From Williamsia sp. (GTDB lineage: Bacteria; Bacteroidota; Bacteroidia; Chitinophagales; Chitinophagaceae): a stretch of 64,000 nt of DNA. Position numbers and translations under genes: made by a program. Of the stretch, positions 54,245 to 63,451 are shown piece by piece (positions within the stretch are counted from its first letter, which is position 1; every line of letters starts with the position of its first letter). The stretch covers positions 62,001 to 126,000 of the forward strand of contig JADCRZ010000011.1 of NCBI GenBank assembly GCA_015069695.1. The letters run 5' to 3'. The notes beneath the pieces were generated by a model. It made no database searches. It was not told the DNA's origin and was given only the letters and a program-made list of their open reading frames with translations.

Positions 54245-55540
54245 TTATCCCTTATTTCGGGGAGCAATATAATCCATTGGCATGTAGGGAACCAGGGCGT
54301 CCGGGATTTTTATGCCCCCTTCCGCTGTCTGGTAATTTTCCATGATGGCTACTGTTGTTCTGCTGAGCGCAACGGCTGTTCCGTTGAGGGTATGCAAAAA
54401 TTCGTTTTTGCCGGTATCGCCGTTTTTATAACGGATGTTCAGGCGGCGGGCCTGGTAGGTGGTGCAGTTGCTGGCAGACGTGATCTCACCATACTCGCCT
54501 TCTTCTCCCTTGCCGGGCATCCAGGCTTCTATGTCGTATTTTTTATAGGCCGGTGCTCCCAGGTCTGCAGAGCAGTTCAGCACGATATGATACGGAATGC
54601 CGAGGGCCTGGTAGATAGATTCTTCCAGCTCCCTGATCTGCTCCAGGATGCCATCGCTTTGTTCGGGCGTGCAGAAGGCAAACAGCTCGATCTTTTCAAA
54701 CTGGTGTACCCGGTACAATCCTTTGCTGGCGCGCCCTGCAGTGCCGGCTTCGCGGCGGAAACAATGGCTTTCGGCAACATAGAGCAGGGGCAGTCTTTGC
54801 GGGTCAAACGTTTCGCTGGCATGCATACCGCCCACGGCTATTTCTGCGGTGGCAATCAGGCTCAGGTCTTCGCCATTCAGCTCATAGGTATTGCTTTCTG
54901 CACCCCGGGGAGCAAAGCCGATGCCCTGCAATACACCGTTTCTGGCCAGGTCAGGCGTTTGCAAGGGGATAAATCCATGCTCGATCGCTTTCTTAAAAGC
55001 AAATGATTTGATGGCATGCTGCAGCAACACCCCCTCCCTTTTCAGAAAATAAAACTTGGGACCCGTTACCTTGGCCCCAGCCTCAAAATCGATCAGGTCG
55101 AGCTCGCGGCCCAGTTCCACATGATCCATGGGTTTAAAATCAAATTGCCCGGGTTCCAGGTGGGTCTTAAAAATTTTGTTGTCGGCATCACTGTTGCCCA
55201 CGGGTACATCGGGCGACATCCAGTTGGGCAGCTTCAGTGAAGCATCGTTGAAGTTGCTGAGGATGGAATTATAATAGGTGGTCAGTTCCGCGATCTGTTG
55301 TTTTAATTCGCGGCCTGCAGTAACGTAGGAGGGTTTCTCTGCTACAGGAACCGATTTGATCAGCTCTGCATTTTTGTTTGCCTGCGCCCGCAGGGCTTCT
55401 AATTCCTGCTCGGCTTTGAGCTTGGCTGTGTACAGCTCTACTACCTGGTCAACATCGGCATCTACCTGGCGGGCCTTGATGTTGTTTTTCATGGCCTCTA
55501 CCAGTTCAGGTTTGCCGATCAGTTCTTTTACGTTTATCAT
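54245..55540 (-). CDS. serS: seryl-tRNA synthetase
   Basis: The protein has 431 residues. The N-terminal coiled-coil arm (about 30-100; LYTAKLKAEQELEALRAQANK) is followed by the class II core: motif 2 FRREAGTAGRASKGLYRVHQF, then FEKIELF, ITSASNCTTYQARR and motif 3 NGTAVALSRTTVAIMENYQ. It charges tRNA-Ser in the cytoplasm. It is a single-gene unit on the minus strand, between a GH105 gene and a divergent CE15 gene, and is the only core housekeeping gene in this stretch. Confidence 0.96.
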   Translation of the reverse strand: MINVKELIGKPELVEAMKNNIKARQVDADVDQVVELYTAKLKAEQELEALRAQANKNAELIKSVPVAEKPSYVTAGRELKQQIAELTTYYNSILSNFNDASLKLPNWMSPDVPVGNSDADNKIFKTHLEPGQFDFKPMDHVELGRELDLIDFEAGAKVTGPKFYFLKREGVLLQHAIKSFAFKKAIEHGFIPLQTPDLARNGVLQGIGFAPRGAESNTYELNGEDLSLIATAEIAVGGMHASETFDPQRLPLLYVAESHCFRREAGTAGRASKGLYRVHQFEKIELFAFCTPEQSDGILEQIRELEESIYQALGIPYHIVLNCSADLGAPAYKKYDIEAWMPGKGEEGEYGEITSASNCTTYQARRLNIRYKNGDTGKNEFLHTLNGTAVALSRTTVAIMENYQTAEGGIKIPDALVPYMPMDYIAPRNKG

Positions 55541-55718
55541 CCGGTTTGTTCTTGATAAATTAATTGCTTGTAAAATGCAGGTTCAACCTGCACCTACAGG
55601 GTGGAAAACGGGCAAAAATAGAAAAATTACACCATGATGCGCCCACGGGTTCTACATCGTACTTAACTGGTAAAAACAGGCTGCTTGTTGTAAGTGCAGT
55701 TCCTGTATATTTATGCGT

Positions 55719-56918
55719 ATGAAAAAAGTGTTTTTAGTATTCATTGCATTCGCTGTTGTAACCCCACTTGCTGCACAGGATCACGATGAGGCAAATTATG
55801 ATGAGGCTAAAGTGCCTGCTTACACGCTTCCCGATGTGCTCAAAACCGGGACAAACAAACAGGTCAGTAACAAGGGAGTATGGGAGAAGAGCAGAAGGGG
55901 GGAGATCCTGACCTTGTTTGAAAACAACGTGTATGGTCAGATGCCCAAAGCATACGACCGCATCAGCTATGCGGTGACGCATGAAGAAGCGGCTGCAATG
56001 AACGGGAGGGCCCGGTTAAAGCAGGTAGTCATCAGTGTGTTTAAGGGTGATTCGTCCGTAAAGATCAACCTGGTTCTTTTTGTTCCCGCCAGTGTAAAAA
56101 AACCGGTTCCTGTTTTTTTGCTGATCAACAACCGGGGCCGTGAAAATACCGATCCCACGCGGGCAGCCAAAAGCGAGTTCTGGCCTGCTGAAATGGCCAT
56201 CGATAGCGGCTATGCCATTGCGGCCTTTCATGTGAGCGACCTGGCTCCGGATGATAAAACCCAGTTTGTAAATGGTGTGTTGAGGCTTTATCCGGAGCAG
56301 CTGCTGATGGCCAACGGCATGCGGGCCATCGGGGCCTGGGCCTGGGGCGCCAGCAGGGTGATGGACTATTTTGAAAAGGACAGGGATATAGATGCAAAAA
56401 AAGTAGTGGTCGTCGGTCATTCCCGCGGCGGAAAAGCTTCGCTGTGGGCCGCTGCGGAGGACACGCGTTTTGCCATGTGCGTATCCAACTGTTCAGGAAA
56501 TACCGGTGCTGCCCTGGCCCGCCGCCAGTTTGGTGAAAGGATCAGGCGGATCAATACCACTTTCCCGCATTGGTTCACGGATAACTACAAAAAATTCAAC
56601 GACCGCGAAGATTCGCTGCCCGTTGACCAGCACATGCTGATTTCCCTGATCGCGCCCCGGCCGGTCTATGCGACCAATGCCACCAAAGACCTCTGGGCCG
56701 ATCCCAAGGGAACTTATCTGTCGCTGAAAAATGCAGAGAAAGTATATGCCTTGTACGGACTTTCCTCCAGGCTCTCCCCTGATCCGCCCCCGGTTGAAAA
56801 GCCGCTCCTGGAGCCGCCGCTCGGCTATCATATCCGGGAAGGTGAACACAACTTAACCGCTTACGACTGGACCCAGTTCATCATCTTTGCCAACCATTAT
56901 TTCACTTCGCGGAAATAG
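55719..56918 (+). CDS. CE15-like glucuronoyl esterase, secreted
   Basis: The protein has 399 residues from the ATG at 55719 (MKKVFLVFIAFAVVTPLAAQ); an ATG at 55713 adds two residues. The alpha/beta-hydrolase nucleophile S235 lies in VGHSRGGKASLW and the His H377 in REGEHNLTAYDW, both as in bacterial CE15 enzymes. The usual Glu position after the nucleophile reads SNCSGNTG, so the acid is more likely the Asp of TKDLWADP, as in some bacterial members. CE15 enzymes cut esters between glucuronic acid of xylan and lignin alcohols. FPHWF and LPVDQHMLISLIAPRPV are family signatures. Confidence 0.83.
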   Translation: MKKVFLVFIAFAVVTPLAAQDHDEANYDEAKVPAYTLPDVLKTGTNKQVSNKGVWEKSRRGEILTLFENNVYGQMPKAYDRISYAVTHEEAAAMNGRARLKQVVISVFKGDSSVKINLVLFVPASVKKPVPVFLLINNRGRENTDPTRAAKSEFWPAEMAIDSGYAIAAFHVSDLAPDDKTQFVNGVLRLYPEQLLMANGMRAIGAWAWGASRVMDYFEKDRDIDAKKVVVVGHSRGGKASLWAAAEDTRFAMCVSNCSGNTGAALARRQFGERIRRINTTFPHWFTDNYKKFNDREDSLPVDQHMLISLIAPRPVYATNATKDLWADPKGTYLSLKNAEKVYALYGLSSRLSPDPPPVEKPLLEPPLGYHIREGEHNLTAYDWTQFIIFANHYFTSRK

Positions 56919-56942
56919 TGCAGGCCCTAAACCGCCCATCGT

Positions 56943-57995
56943 ATGCTGCCATTAACCCCTTTCTCTGCAACAAAGCTGCTGATAACAATTTATGTGTGTT
57001 TTGCAGGAACCCTTATCACTACGCGGACACCTCATTTGTTTTGTCCTATGCCCCCGCAAAGCAAGGCGGTAAAAATAATTTTCGACAGCGACATCGGACA
57101 GGATTGCGATGATGCAGCTGCCATGGCGCTGATGCACCAGTTTGCTGACAGGGGAGAAGCAGAAATCCTCGCTACCATGTTTCCCATGCACGACCCGATG
57201 GGCGCGCCGGCAATGGATGTGATCAACACCTATTATGGCCGGCCTGGTATTCCTGTTGGTACGTACAAAGGAGATTATGAATACAAAGGCAAATTGTACG
57301 ATCATTACAATACCAAACTGGCCCAGGCTTTTCCGCATGACCTGATAAAGGGAGCCGATGCGCCGGATGCAGTTATGCTGTACCGCCAGATACTGGCAAA
57401 GCAAGCCGACGGAACTGTTGTGATTGTGGCGGTAGGACCAGAAAGGCTGCTGGCCGACCTGCTCAAAACGCCTCCCGATACCTATAGTAACCTGGATGGT
57501 TATGCGCTGGTAAAGAAAAAAGTAAAGCTCCTGACGGTGATGGGAGCAGGCTTTCCTTCCGGAGATGAGTGGAATATCAAGATCGCACCCGATGCGGCCA
57601 GGCTTGTTGCAGAAACCTGGCCAACGCCCATCGTATACAGCGGATTTGAAATCGGCAGTGTCATCCGCACCGGCAGCCGCCTGCTGACAGAAACCTCTGC
57701 AAACAATCCGGTTCGAGCAGCTTTTGAAAACCATCCTTTTGTAGACAAACTCACCAAAGACCGCCAGAGCTGGGACCAGACAGCCATGCTTTATGCCGTG
57801 CGGGGAACGCAGGATTACTGGTCGCTCGAAGGCAATGGCTTCAACAGGATCGACAGCACCGGAAAAAACAAATGGATCAACGGCCCCTCAAAAAACCATC
57901 GCTACCTCATCCTGAAAAAAACGGCCGCCGACATGCAGAAGCTCATAGAAGACCTCATGGTAGCACCACCCGCATCAGTGGCCAAGCGGCCCTGA
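56943..57995 (+). CDS. inosine-uridine preferring nucleoside hydrolase family protein
   Basis: The protein has 350 residues. The metal site motif is FDSDIGQDCDDAAAMAL (family DTDxGxDDDxAL, with a one-residue difference). VVIVAVGPERLLADLL, VMGAGFPSGDEWNI and VYSGFEIGSVIRTG are the other family strands, and a late DQTAMLYAVRG supplies the final Asp. The N-terminal 30 residues are hydrophobic (LLITIYVCFAGTLI), so it may be exported or membrane-anchored. It begins 24 bases after the CE15 gene. The family cleaves the N-glycosidic bond of ribonucleosides. Confidence 0.82.
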   Translation: MLPLTPFSATKLLITIYVCFAGTLITTRTPHLFCPMPPQSKAVKIIFDSDIGQDCDDAAAMALMHQFADRGEAEILATMFPMHDPMGAPAMDVINTYYGRPGIPVGTYKGDYEYKGKLYDHYNTKLAQAFPHDLIKGADAPDAVMLYRQILAKQADGTVVIVAVGPERLLADLLKTPPDTYSNLDGYALVKKKVKLLTVMGAGFPSGDEWNIKIAPDAARLVAETWPTPIVYSGFEIGSVIRTGSRLLTETSANNPVRAAFENHPFVDKLTKDRQSWDQTAMLYAVRGTQDYWSLEGNGFNRIDSTGKNKWINGPSKNHRYLILKKTAADMQKLIEDLMVAPPASVAKRP

Positions 57996-58191
57996 CACCG
58001 ATCTTGCAAGCTACGCTTAAACTTTCCCTTGTTTCCCTGCCCTCTCAAACTTCGACATAAGTATAAATAGGGGAGAAGGACCGTCTGTGTAACAGGGTGA
58101 ACCATCACCCCCGCCGGCTTCACAGATCCTGCACTCCCTTGCTTCAGAAGCTTCCGTTGCGCGTTTATTTCTACACGTAAAATTTAAAACC

Positions 58192-58782
58192 ATGAAAGAA
58201 AAACAATTCAGCAAGGAACTGAGTTCTTATGTTTCTTTTGCCCTGAAATCAAATTCCGCTACCCTGTCTGCCCAGTTTGTAGACAGCACAGGAAACATCA
58301 CCAGCAACCCTGCCGGCCAGCCTGAAATACCCGGCCGGCTTTCCGATAATGAGTTCCGTACCATTGAAGCTTTGCTGGAAAGATATGCTCCTGTCAAAGC
58401 TTACCTGCCGGGTGCCACCACCATCAATACCCTTGAAGGGGTTGACCCTGATTACAAGGCTGACGCCGTTTACCAGAAACCTGGTTTTAGATACAAAGCC
58501 GTTGCGGTGAACAAGAACCAGCTGGAGATCGCCCGGTATGTTTCAAAAAAGGTAGATGACATCTACTCCCTTTGCATGATGGGTGAGCGCGGATTGGCCA
58601 AGGCCAGCTATGATGCCCTGCAGGATTTCCTGGCCAATACAAAGGCTGCGCTGATCAGCGAGTACAAGTCGGTAGCCGACCTGGAAGAATCTGTGGGCAT
58701 GCATGCCGTAGGTACGAACGGCAACCCGCAGGCGCTTAGAAATCCGGTCATCTTTATCCTGATCGAAATCTTTATCGGTTGA
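58192..58782 (+). CDS. unknown protein, first gene of a three-gene cassette
   Basis: The protein has 196 residues, starting MKEKQFSKELSSYVSFALK. I do not recognise it. It has a mostly helical pattern (NEFRTIEALLERYAPVKAYL; LEIARYVSKKVDDIYSLCMM; ALQDFLANTKAALISEYKSV), no signal peptide, and a hydrophobic C-terminus (NPVIFILIEIFIG). A terminator-like hairpin follows 31 bases after the stop. Its position upstream of two related enzymes-like genes recalls RiPP precursor arrangements, with a C-terminal core, but this is only a guess. Confidence 0.7.
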   Translation: MKEKQFSKELSSYVSFALKSNSATLSAQFVDSTGNITSNPAGQPEIPGRLSDNEFRTIEALLERYAPVKAYLPGATTINTLEGVDPDYKADAVYQKPGFRYKAVAVNKNQLEIARYVSKKVDDIYSLCMMGERGLAKASYDALQDFLANTKAALISEYKSVADLEESVGMHAVGTNGNPQALRNPVIFILIEIFIG

Positions 58783-58813
58783 TCCAACCTGAGAGAAGCC
58801 TTATCTATGAAGT

Positions 58814-58848
58814 CAGAAAGGGATGTGCGTATGCCGCATCTCTTTCTG
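58814..58848 (+). terminator. intrinsic terminator within the cassette
   Basis: CAGAAAGGGATG pairs with CATCTCTTTCTG (12 pairs, one G-U) with an 11-base loop, followed by a T-rich tract (CATTTTTCTTTT). It lies between the first and second genes and would make more of the first transcript than of the rest. It also makes the ATG at 58807 an unlikely start for the next gene. Confidence 0.65.
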
Positions 58849-58884
58849 CATTTTTCTTTTGTTTATCTTCTAAACACTTTTGTT

Positions 58885-59721
58885 ATGGCTGAAATATCAA
58901 AAGAGTCGCGCATCCTTCTGCTTGAATCGCAGCTGCATGCCCTCCTGGGTAATTTTGGGGCAATTAGATCTTTGTTTGCAGACCATGTAGAGAGCGGGTT
59001 TACAGAAACTTTTCTCGCCGGTGAACTGGCAAAGCTGGCGGAAGACCCTGACCATATTCTCCGCAATGTGATCGGGCAAACCAATATCAATGTCATCAAC
59101 AGCAGCTATGTTGATTACAGCATCCAGCTTCGCGGGCCTTTTCAGCGCACCGGCAACCAGGTTAAATGGATGGGCATCAGCCAGGTGGTGAGCATCAAAG
59201 GTCCGGGCAGCATGCGGGTGAGGGTATTGGAAGTGCCGGAGGAGCTTGATATAAATTATTTTCAACCCGGTATCCATTACACCGTGGTGGAAGAAAGAAG
59301 ATTGCACCAGGGTGATTTTATTTCTGCCAGCAAACCCTCCTTCCTGTTGGATGTGGTGGAAATCAGCGGCGTCGTTGTGATCGAGATACTGACAATTAAA
59401 GATCCGGATGCTGACATCTTCTGGAATTTTGACGACGAAGGAAAATCTTATATGGCAGAGGCAGCCAAGGTTACCATGTCGCGGCTCGTGAATATGCTCA
59501 ATGTGGCAGCCGTTATAGGAACCGCCGTTCCCGGCAGCTTGTATGAAAGCATCTTTGCCTGGGGCGATGCCACCGTGCGGCTGAAAGCCATCCAGACCAT
59601 GCTTACGGAAGGAAATTTTGCTGCTTTCGACCGTCTCCAGGAAGCCATTGATTCATCCGATCATACCCTGTCTGATGGGGCACAACGCATTCTAGACAGA
59701 CTTGTAGACGCCAAATCCTGA
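58885..59721 (+). CDS. unknown protein, beta core with HEAT-like tail (paralogue of next gene)
   Basis: The protein has 278 residues from the ATG at 58885 (MAEISKESRILLLESQLHAL); the open frame reaches up to 58807 through the terminator. It has an N-terminal helical part (1-60), a beta-rich middle (70-180; YSIQLRGPFQRTGNQVKWMG, VVEERRLHQGDFISASKPSF) and a helical C-terminus (190-278; LNVAAVIGTAVPG then TVRLKAIQTML). The last part aligns in spacing with the HEAT-like tail of the next protein, and FWNFDDE with its QYQFDE, so they look like divergent paralogues. The His pair of the neighbour is not conserved. It has no signal peptide. Confidence 0.7.
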   Translation: MAEISKESRILLLESQLHALLGNFGAIRSLFADHVESGFTETFLAGELAKLAEDPDHILRNVIGQTNINVINSSYVDYSIQLRGPFQRTGNQVKWMGISQVVSIKGPGSMRVRVLEVPEELDINYFQPGIHYTVVEERRLHQGDFISASKPSFLLDVVEISGVVVIEILTIKDPDADIFWNFDDEGKSYMAEAAKVTMSRLVNMLNVAAVIGTAVPGSLYESIFAWGDATVRLKAIQTMLTEGNFAAFDRLQEAIDSSDHTLSDGAQRILDRLVDAKS

Positions 59722-59739
59722 AAACTAAAACAGTTTACC

Positions 59740-60633
59740 ATGCCCTTGCAAATTGATATGCCAAATGATGCTGCATCCATCGAATTGGATGAATACATAG
59801 AGACCATTGCTTCCATGAAATACGATCTGTCTTGCCAGGAAGATCTGGTTGATTCTGCCATCTACCTGAAGCGATTGGCCAACAACAAAAAATTTTTGAT
59901 CAACCACATGAGCAACGAGCTCCGGGAGATTGCTTCTTTTCAAAAAACAAATACTTACGGACCCGCTGTTTTTATCCTGCACAGCAACGAAAATTATTTT
60001 CTGCGCGCTGTGGTCTGGAATCCCGTATCCAGGATAGAACGGTCTATCGAAAACTTCCGATACGATATTTGTCATGATCACAATTTTGACATCCTGACCG
60101 TTGGCTACTGTGGCCCCGGATACGAATCAAGGGGCTATACCTATGATTACAGCAAGGTCAAAGGCCTGTTGGGTGAAAAGGTAGAGCTGCAGCCGCAGGA
60201 ATTATTTACGCTGTCACAAGGCAGGGTTGCGCTGTTCAGGGCCAAGCAGGACATCCATATCCAGCTGCCGCCCGGCAGTGTATCTGTTTCACTGAACCTG
60301 ATCCCGCGCAGCAATAAGATCAATGAGCCACAATACCAGTTTGATGAAGCCACCCACCGGATATGCCGGTACCTGCATTCATCCGGAAGGGAGCTGGCCG
60401 TGCGGTTGGCCGGTGCCCTGGGCGATGAGAACGCAGTGGAGATCCTGGAAACCATTTATAAAAACAATCCCAGCGCGCATGTAAAAGCGTATGCTGCCCA
60501 ATCCCTTATCCAGCTGGATCCGCAGCGGACAGAAGAGGTGGCGGAAAGGATACAAGGGGATAGCGCCCTGGCCTTCGACATCTTTCAAAAGGAGCGCATG
60601 CGCTACGGCTCCAGCTTTGAGCTGTATGCCTGA
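59740..60633 (+). CDS. unknown protein, cupin-like metal site with HEAT-like tail
   Basis: The protein has 297 residues. The middle part has H112-x-H114 (ICHDHNFD), followed by GYCGPGYESRGYTYD, and later H173 (DIHIQLPPGSVSVSLN). Two close His and a third about 60 residues on is the pattern of three-His cupins such as cysteine dioxygenase, so a metal-binding jelly roll is plausible. The C-terminus (about 215-290) is HEAT-like: ELAVRLAGALGDENAVEILE, HVKAYAAQSLIQLDPQRTEEV. It starts 18 bases after the previous gene. I recall similar bacterial proteins but no settled function. Confidence 0.7.
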   Translation: MPLQIDMPNDAASIELDEYIETIASMKYDLSCQEDLVDSAIYLKRLANNKKFLINHMSNELREIASFQKTNTYGPAVFILHSNENYFLRAVVWNPVSRIERSIENFRYDICHDHNFDILTVGYCGPGYESRGYTYDYSKVKGLLGEKVELQPQELFTLSQGRVALFRAKQDIHIQLPPGSVSVSLNLIPRSNKINEPQYQFDEATHRICRYLHSSGRELAVRLAGALGDENAVEILETIYKNNPSAHVKAYAAQSLIQLDPQRTEEVAERIQGDSALAFDIFQKERMRYGSSFELYA

Positions 60634-60688
60634 GAAAAATCTTGTTTTCTTTGTCTTTCAATTTATCTATCCAACTGATTTGCTACAG

Positions 60689-60696
60689 TAATTTTG
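60689..60696 (+). promoter_or_regulatory. candidate -7 element of the molybdenum hydroxylase operon
   Basis: TAATTTTG matches TAnnTTTG, 32 bases before the ATG at 60729. No clear -33 TTTG is seen at the normal spacing. Confidence 0.3.
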
Positions 60697-60728
60697 TGTA
60701 CTTTTAAGTTACACAACGCAAATCAATC

Positions 60729-61187
60729 ATGGCCCAATTTACTCTTTCTATCAACGGCAAGCAGTACCAACCTGATGTTGCCGAGGATACGCCCTTGCTC
60801 TGGGTGCTGCGCGACCACCTGGGATTGGTAGGAACCAAATACGGTTGCGGCATTGCACAATGCGGCGCCTGCACGGTTCATATGAACGGATCTGCTGTCA
60901 GGTCCTGCCTGCTGCCTGTTTCTGCCATCGGAGAGGGAAAAATCACCACCATCGAAGGACTGTCTGAAAATGGCGACCATCCCCTGCAGCTTGCATGGGA
61001 TGAAGTAGATGTGCCGCAGTGCGGCTATTGCCAGGCCGGTCAGATCATGACTGCCGCGGCCCTGCTGAAAAAAAATCCCAAACCGTCGATGGAACAAATT
61101 GACACGGCGATGCACGGCAATCTTTGCCGCTGCTGCGCTTATCACCGCATCCGCGAAGCCGTCAAACTGGCCAGCACAAAAATCTGA
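60729..61187 (+). CDS. (2Fe-2S) subunit of a molybdenum hydroxylase (IorA-like)
   Basis: The protein has 152 residues. The plant-type [2Fe-2S] site is in [13 protein letters not shown] with a later Cys (RSC). The second, helical site has [10 protein letters not shown] and [12 protein letters not shown]133 and C135 are the ligands, and the usual next Gly is here C136. This is the small electron-transfer subunit of xanthine-oxidase-type enzymes with separate subunits. The large subunit gene begins 4 bases later. There is no signal peptide of its own; it may be exported together with its partner. Confidence 0.9.
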   Translation: MAQFTLSINGKQYQPDVAEDTPLLWVLRDHLGLVGTKYGCGIAQCGACTVHMNGSAVRSCLLPVSAIGEGKITTIEGLSENGDHPLQLAWDEVDVPQCGYCQAGQIMTAAALLKKNPKPSMEQIDTAMHGNLCRCCAYHRIREAVKLASTKI

Positions 61188-61191
61188 TCCT

Positions 61192-63384
61192 ATGTCAACC
61201 GCAACAAAAACAAGCAGAAGGGAGTTTTTTAAATTGGGTTCTCTCACCGGCATGGGGCTGATCCTTGGCTTCGACTGGTTCAGCGCAGAGGCCAAAACAC
61301 CCGTCGTGATACAGGGAGCCGCGCAGGCTGCCGCCAGTGGTTTTAACAGCTATCTTTCCATCGCTTCAGATGGTGTCGTAACGATCTTGTCGCCGAATCC
61401 GGAACTGGGACAAAACATCATGACCTCTTTTCCCATGATCGTGGCCGAGGAGCTGGATGCGGATTGGACAAAAGTAAAAGTGGTGCAGGCTTCCCTGGAC
61501 ACCAAGAATTTCGACCGGCAGGTAACAGGGGGAAGTGGCGCTGTGCCGCATTCCTGGAAGCGCCTGCGTACAGCCGGTGCCGCAGCCAGGTGGATGCTGA
61601 TCCAGGCCGCCGCCAAAAAATGGAACCTGCCTGCAGAAGAATGCACTGCGGAGAACGGTTTCGTGATCCATGCCAAATCCGGTAACAAACTGGGCTATGG
61701 CGAGCTGGCCGAAGCGGCAGCTGCCATACCGGTTCCTACAGATATCAAATTCAAAGACCGCAAAGATTTCAAACTTATTGGCAAGGCGGTCCGCAATGTT
61801 GCCAACAAGGACATCGTGCGCGGCAAAGGGTTGTTTGGTCTTGATTTTTATAGAGAAGGCATGTTGTTCGCCGTGATCCAGCGCCCCGAGGCATTTGGCA
61901 CAAAGGTGAAATCGGTGGATGCTGCTGCGGCCAAAGCCATGCCGGGCATTGTTGACGTGGTCACGTTTAAGAACAACGTGGCTGTTGTGGGCAAATCGAC
62001 CTGGGAGGTCATGAAAGCACGCAAGGCCGTGAAGATTGAATACGAAAAGGATGGGAATACCGAGAGCACAGCAGATCACAACAAAATATTTCTTTCCCTG
62101 CTTGATGGGAATACAGCCACCGTGCGCAGAAAAGAAGGCGATGTTGAAACAGCCTTTAAAAATGCAGCCAAGGTAATCAGAAGCGAGTACCAGTGCCCGT
62201 TTCTTTCGCACAGTCCGATGGAGCCCATGAACTTCTTCGCCCACGTGCGGCCTGATGGCGTAGAGCTTATCGGGCCTACCCAAACACCCGGTACAGCCCG
62301 GCAGGCCACGGCCAAGTTGTTGAATATACCGGAAGATAAGATCACGGTTGAGATCACCCGCCTGGGTGGCGGATTTGGAAGAAGGCTGAAAGCAGACTAT
62401 GCCGTGGAAGCAGCTGAACTTTCGAGCATCATCAAAGCACCGGTGAAACTGATCTGGAGCCGCGAAGATGATATGACAGGAGGCAGCTACCGGCCCGCTG
62501 TGCGCTACCGCTTTGAAGCGGCGCTCGACAAACAGGGAAATATGATCGGTTATAAACTGCGGGGAGCCGGTATCAACTCAGGCAACCCCACCCGGGAAGA
62601 CAATTTTCCCTCCGGCTCTGTTGAGAATCTGCTGATTGATTCTGCAGAGCATAATTCACCCATCACAACCGGTGCCTGGCGCGCACCCATCACCAATTTC
62701 CTGGCTTTTGCCGAACAATCCTTCATGGATGAAGTGGCGTTTGCAGCCGGAAAAGACCCGATCCAGTTCAGGCTGGAGCTGCTGGAAAAGGCGAAAACGG
62801 CGCCGGTTGGTCCTGTCCGCTATGATGTTGACCGGATGATCGGGGTAACCAAGCTGGTGGCAGAGAAAGCGGGCTGGAAGAAAAAGCCGGGTGTTTCACA
62901 GGGCTTCAGCGTTTACTTCTCGCACCGTTCCTATGTAGCACAGATTTGTGAGCTGGCCATGACTGCCGGAAAACCGGTGGTTAAAAAAATACATGCAGCC
63001 GTTGATTGTGGTGAAGTGGTTAATTTAAGCGGAGCCCGGCAGCAGGTTATGGGCGGTATTACAGATGGAATGGGCCATGCCATGTTTGGCAAGCTTTCTT
63101 TCAAAGATGGTGTGCCAGAACAAAAAAATTTCAACAGCTACCGGCTGATCCGCATGAAAGAAATTCCGCAGATAGAGACCCATTTTGTCGACAACGGGAT
63201 AGAGCCAACCGGACTGGGCGAACCGGCTCTTCCACCCACAGGCGGTGCCATTGGCAACGCGTTCTTTGCAGCCACCGGCAGACGGCTGAAAACACAGCCT
63301 TTTGTTGATGATGAAGCATACAAGGCACCGGCGGTTAAGAAGCAACAGCCTGCCAGCACGCTCAAAAAAGAACGGAAGCCTTAA
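61192..63384 (+). CDS. molybdopterin-binding subunit of an isoquinoline 1-oxidoreductase/aldehyde dehydrogenase-type enzyme
   Basis: The protein has 730 residues from the ATG at 61192; the open frame is longer but overlaps the small subunit. A Tat motif is present (SRREFFKLGSL). The cofactor region includes GSGAVPHSWKRLRTAGA, the central motif GGGFGRRLKADYAVEAAEL and the closing GLGEPALPPTGGAIGNA, where the Glu of GEPA is the likely catalytic base. It is the subfamily in which the large subunit lacks a FAD domain. The enzyme hydroxylates an N-heterocycle or oxidises an aldehyde in the periplasm. No molybdopterin-insertion chaperone is next to it. Confidence 0.9.
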   Translation: MSTATKTSRREFFKLGSLTGMGLILGFDWFSAEAKTPVVIQGAAQAAASGFNSYLSIASDGVVTILSPNPELGQNIMTSFPMIVAEELDADWTKVKVVQASLDTKNFDRQVTGGSGAVPHSWKRLRTAGAAARWMLIQAAAKKWNLPAEECTAENGFVIHAKSGNKLGYGELAEAAAAIPVPTDIKFKDRKDFKLIGKAVRNVANKDIVRGKGLFGLDFYREGMLFAVIQRPEAFGTKVKSVDAAAAKAMPGIVDVVTFKNNVAVVGKSTWEVMKARKAVKIEYEKDGNTESTADHNKIFLSLLDGNTATVRRKEGDVETAFKNAAKVIRSEYQCPFLSHSPMEPMNFFAHVRPDGVELIGPTQTPGTARQATAKLLNIPEDKITVEITRLGGGFGRRLKADYAVEAAELSSIIKAPVKLIWSREDDMTGGSYRPAVRYRFEAALDKQGNMIGYKLRGAGINSGNPTREDNFPSGSVENLLIDSAEHNSPITTGAWRAPITNFLAFAEQSFMDEVAFAAGKDPIQFRLELLEKAKTAPVGPVRYDVDRMIGVTKLVAEKAGWKKKPGVSQGFSVYFSHRSYVAQICELAMTAGKPVVKKIHAAVDCGEVVNLSGARQQVMGGITDGMGHAMFGKLSFKDGVPEQKNFNSYRLIRMKEIPQIETHFVDNGIEPTGLGEPALPPTGGAIGNAFFAATGRRLKTQPFVDDEAYKAPAVKKQQPASTLKKERKP

Positions 63385-63451
63385 CCCGGGTCCCGGACAG
63401 TACAAAGGATGGTTGCATTTTGTTATTGCCTTCCCAAATCATTAAAACTGC

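Noticed and set aside
55685..55713. TTG-N18-TATATTTA before the CE15 gene
   Set aside because: The -7 element would overlap the first ATG and place the transcript start at the second ATG; too uncertain to list.
58807..58884. Upstream extension of the second cassette gene
   Set aside because: It would translate through the intrinsic terminator; the ATG at 58885 gives a sensible N-terminus.
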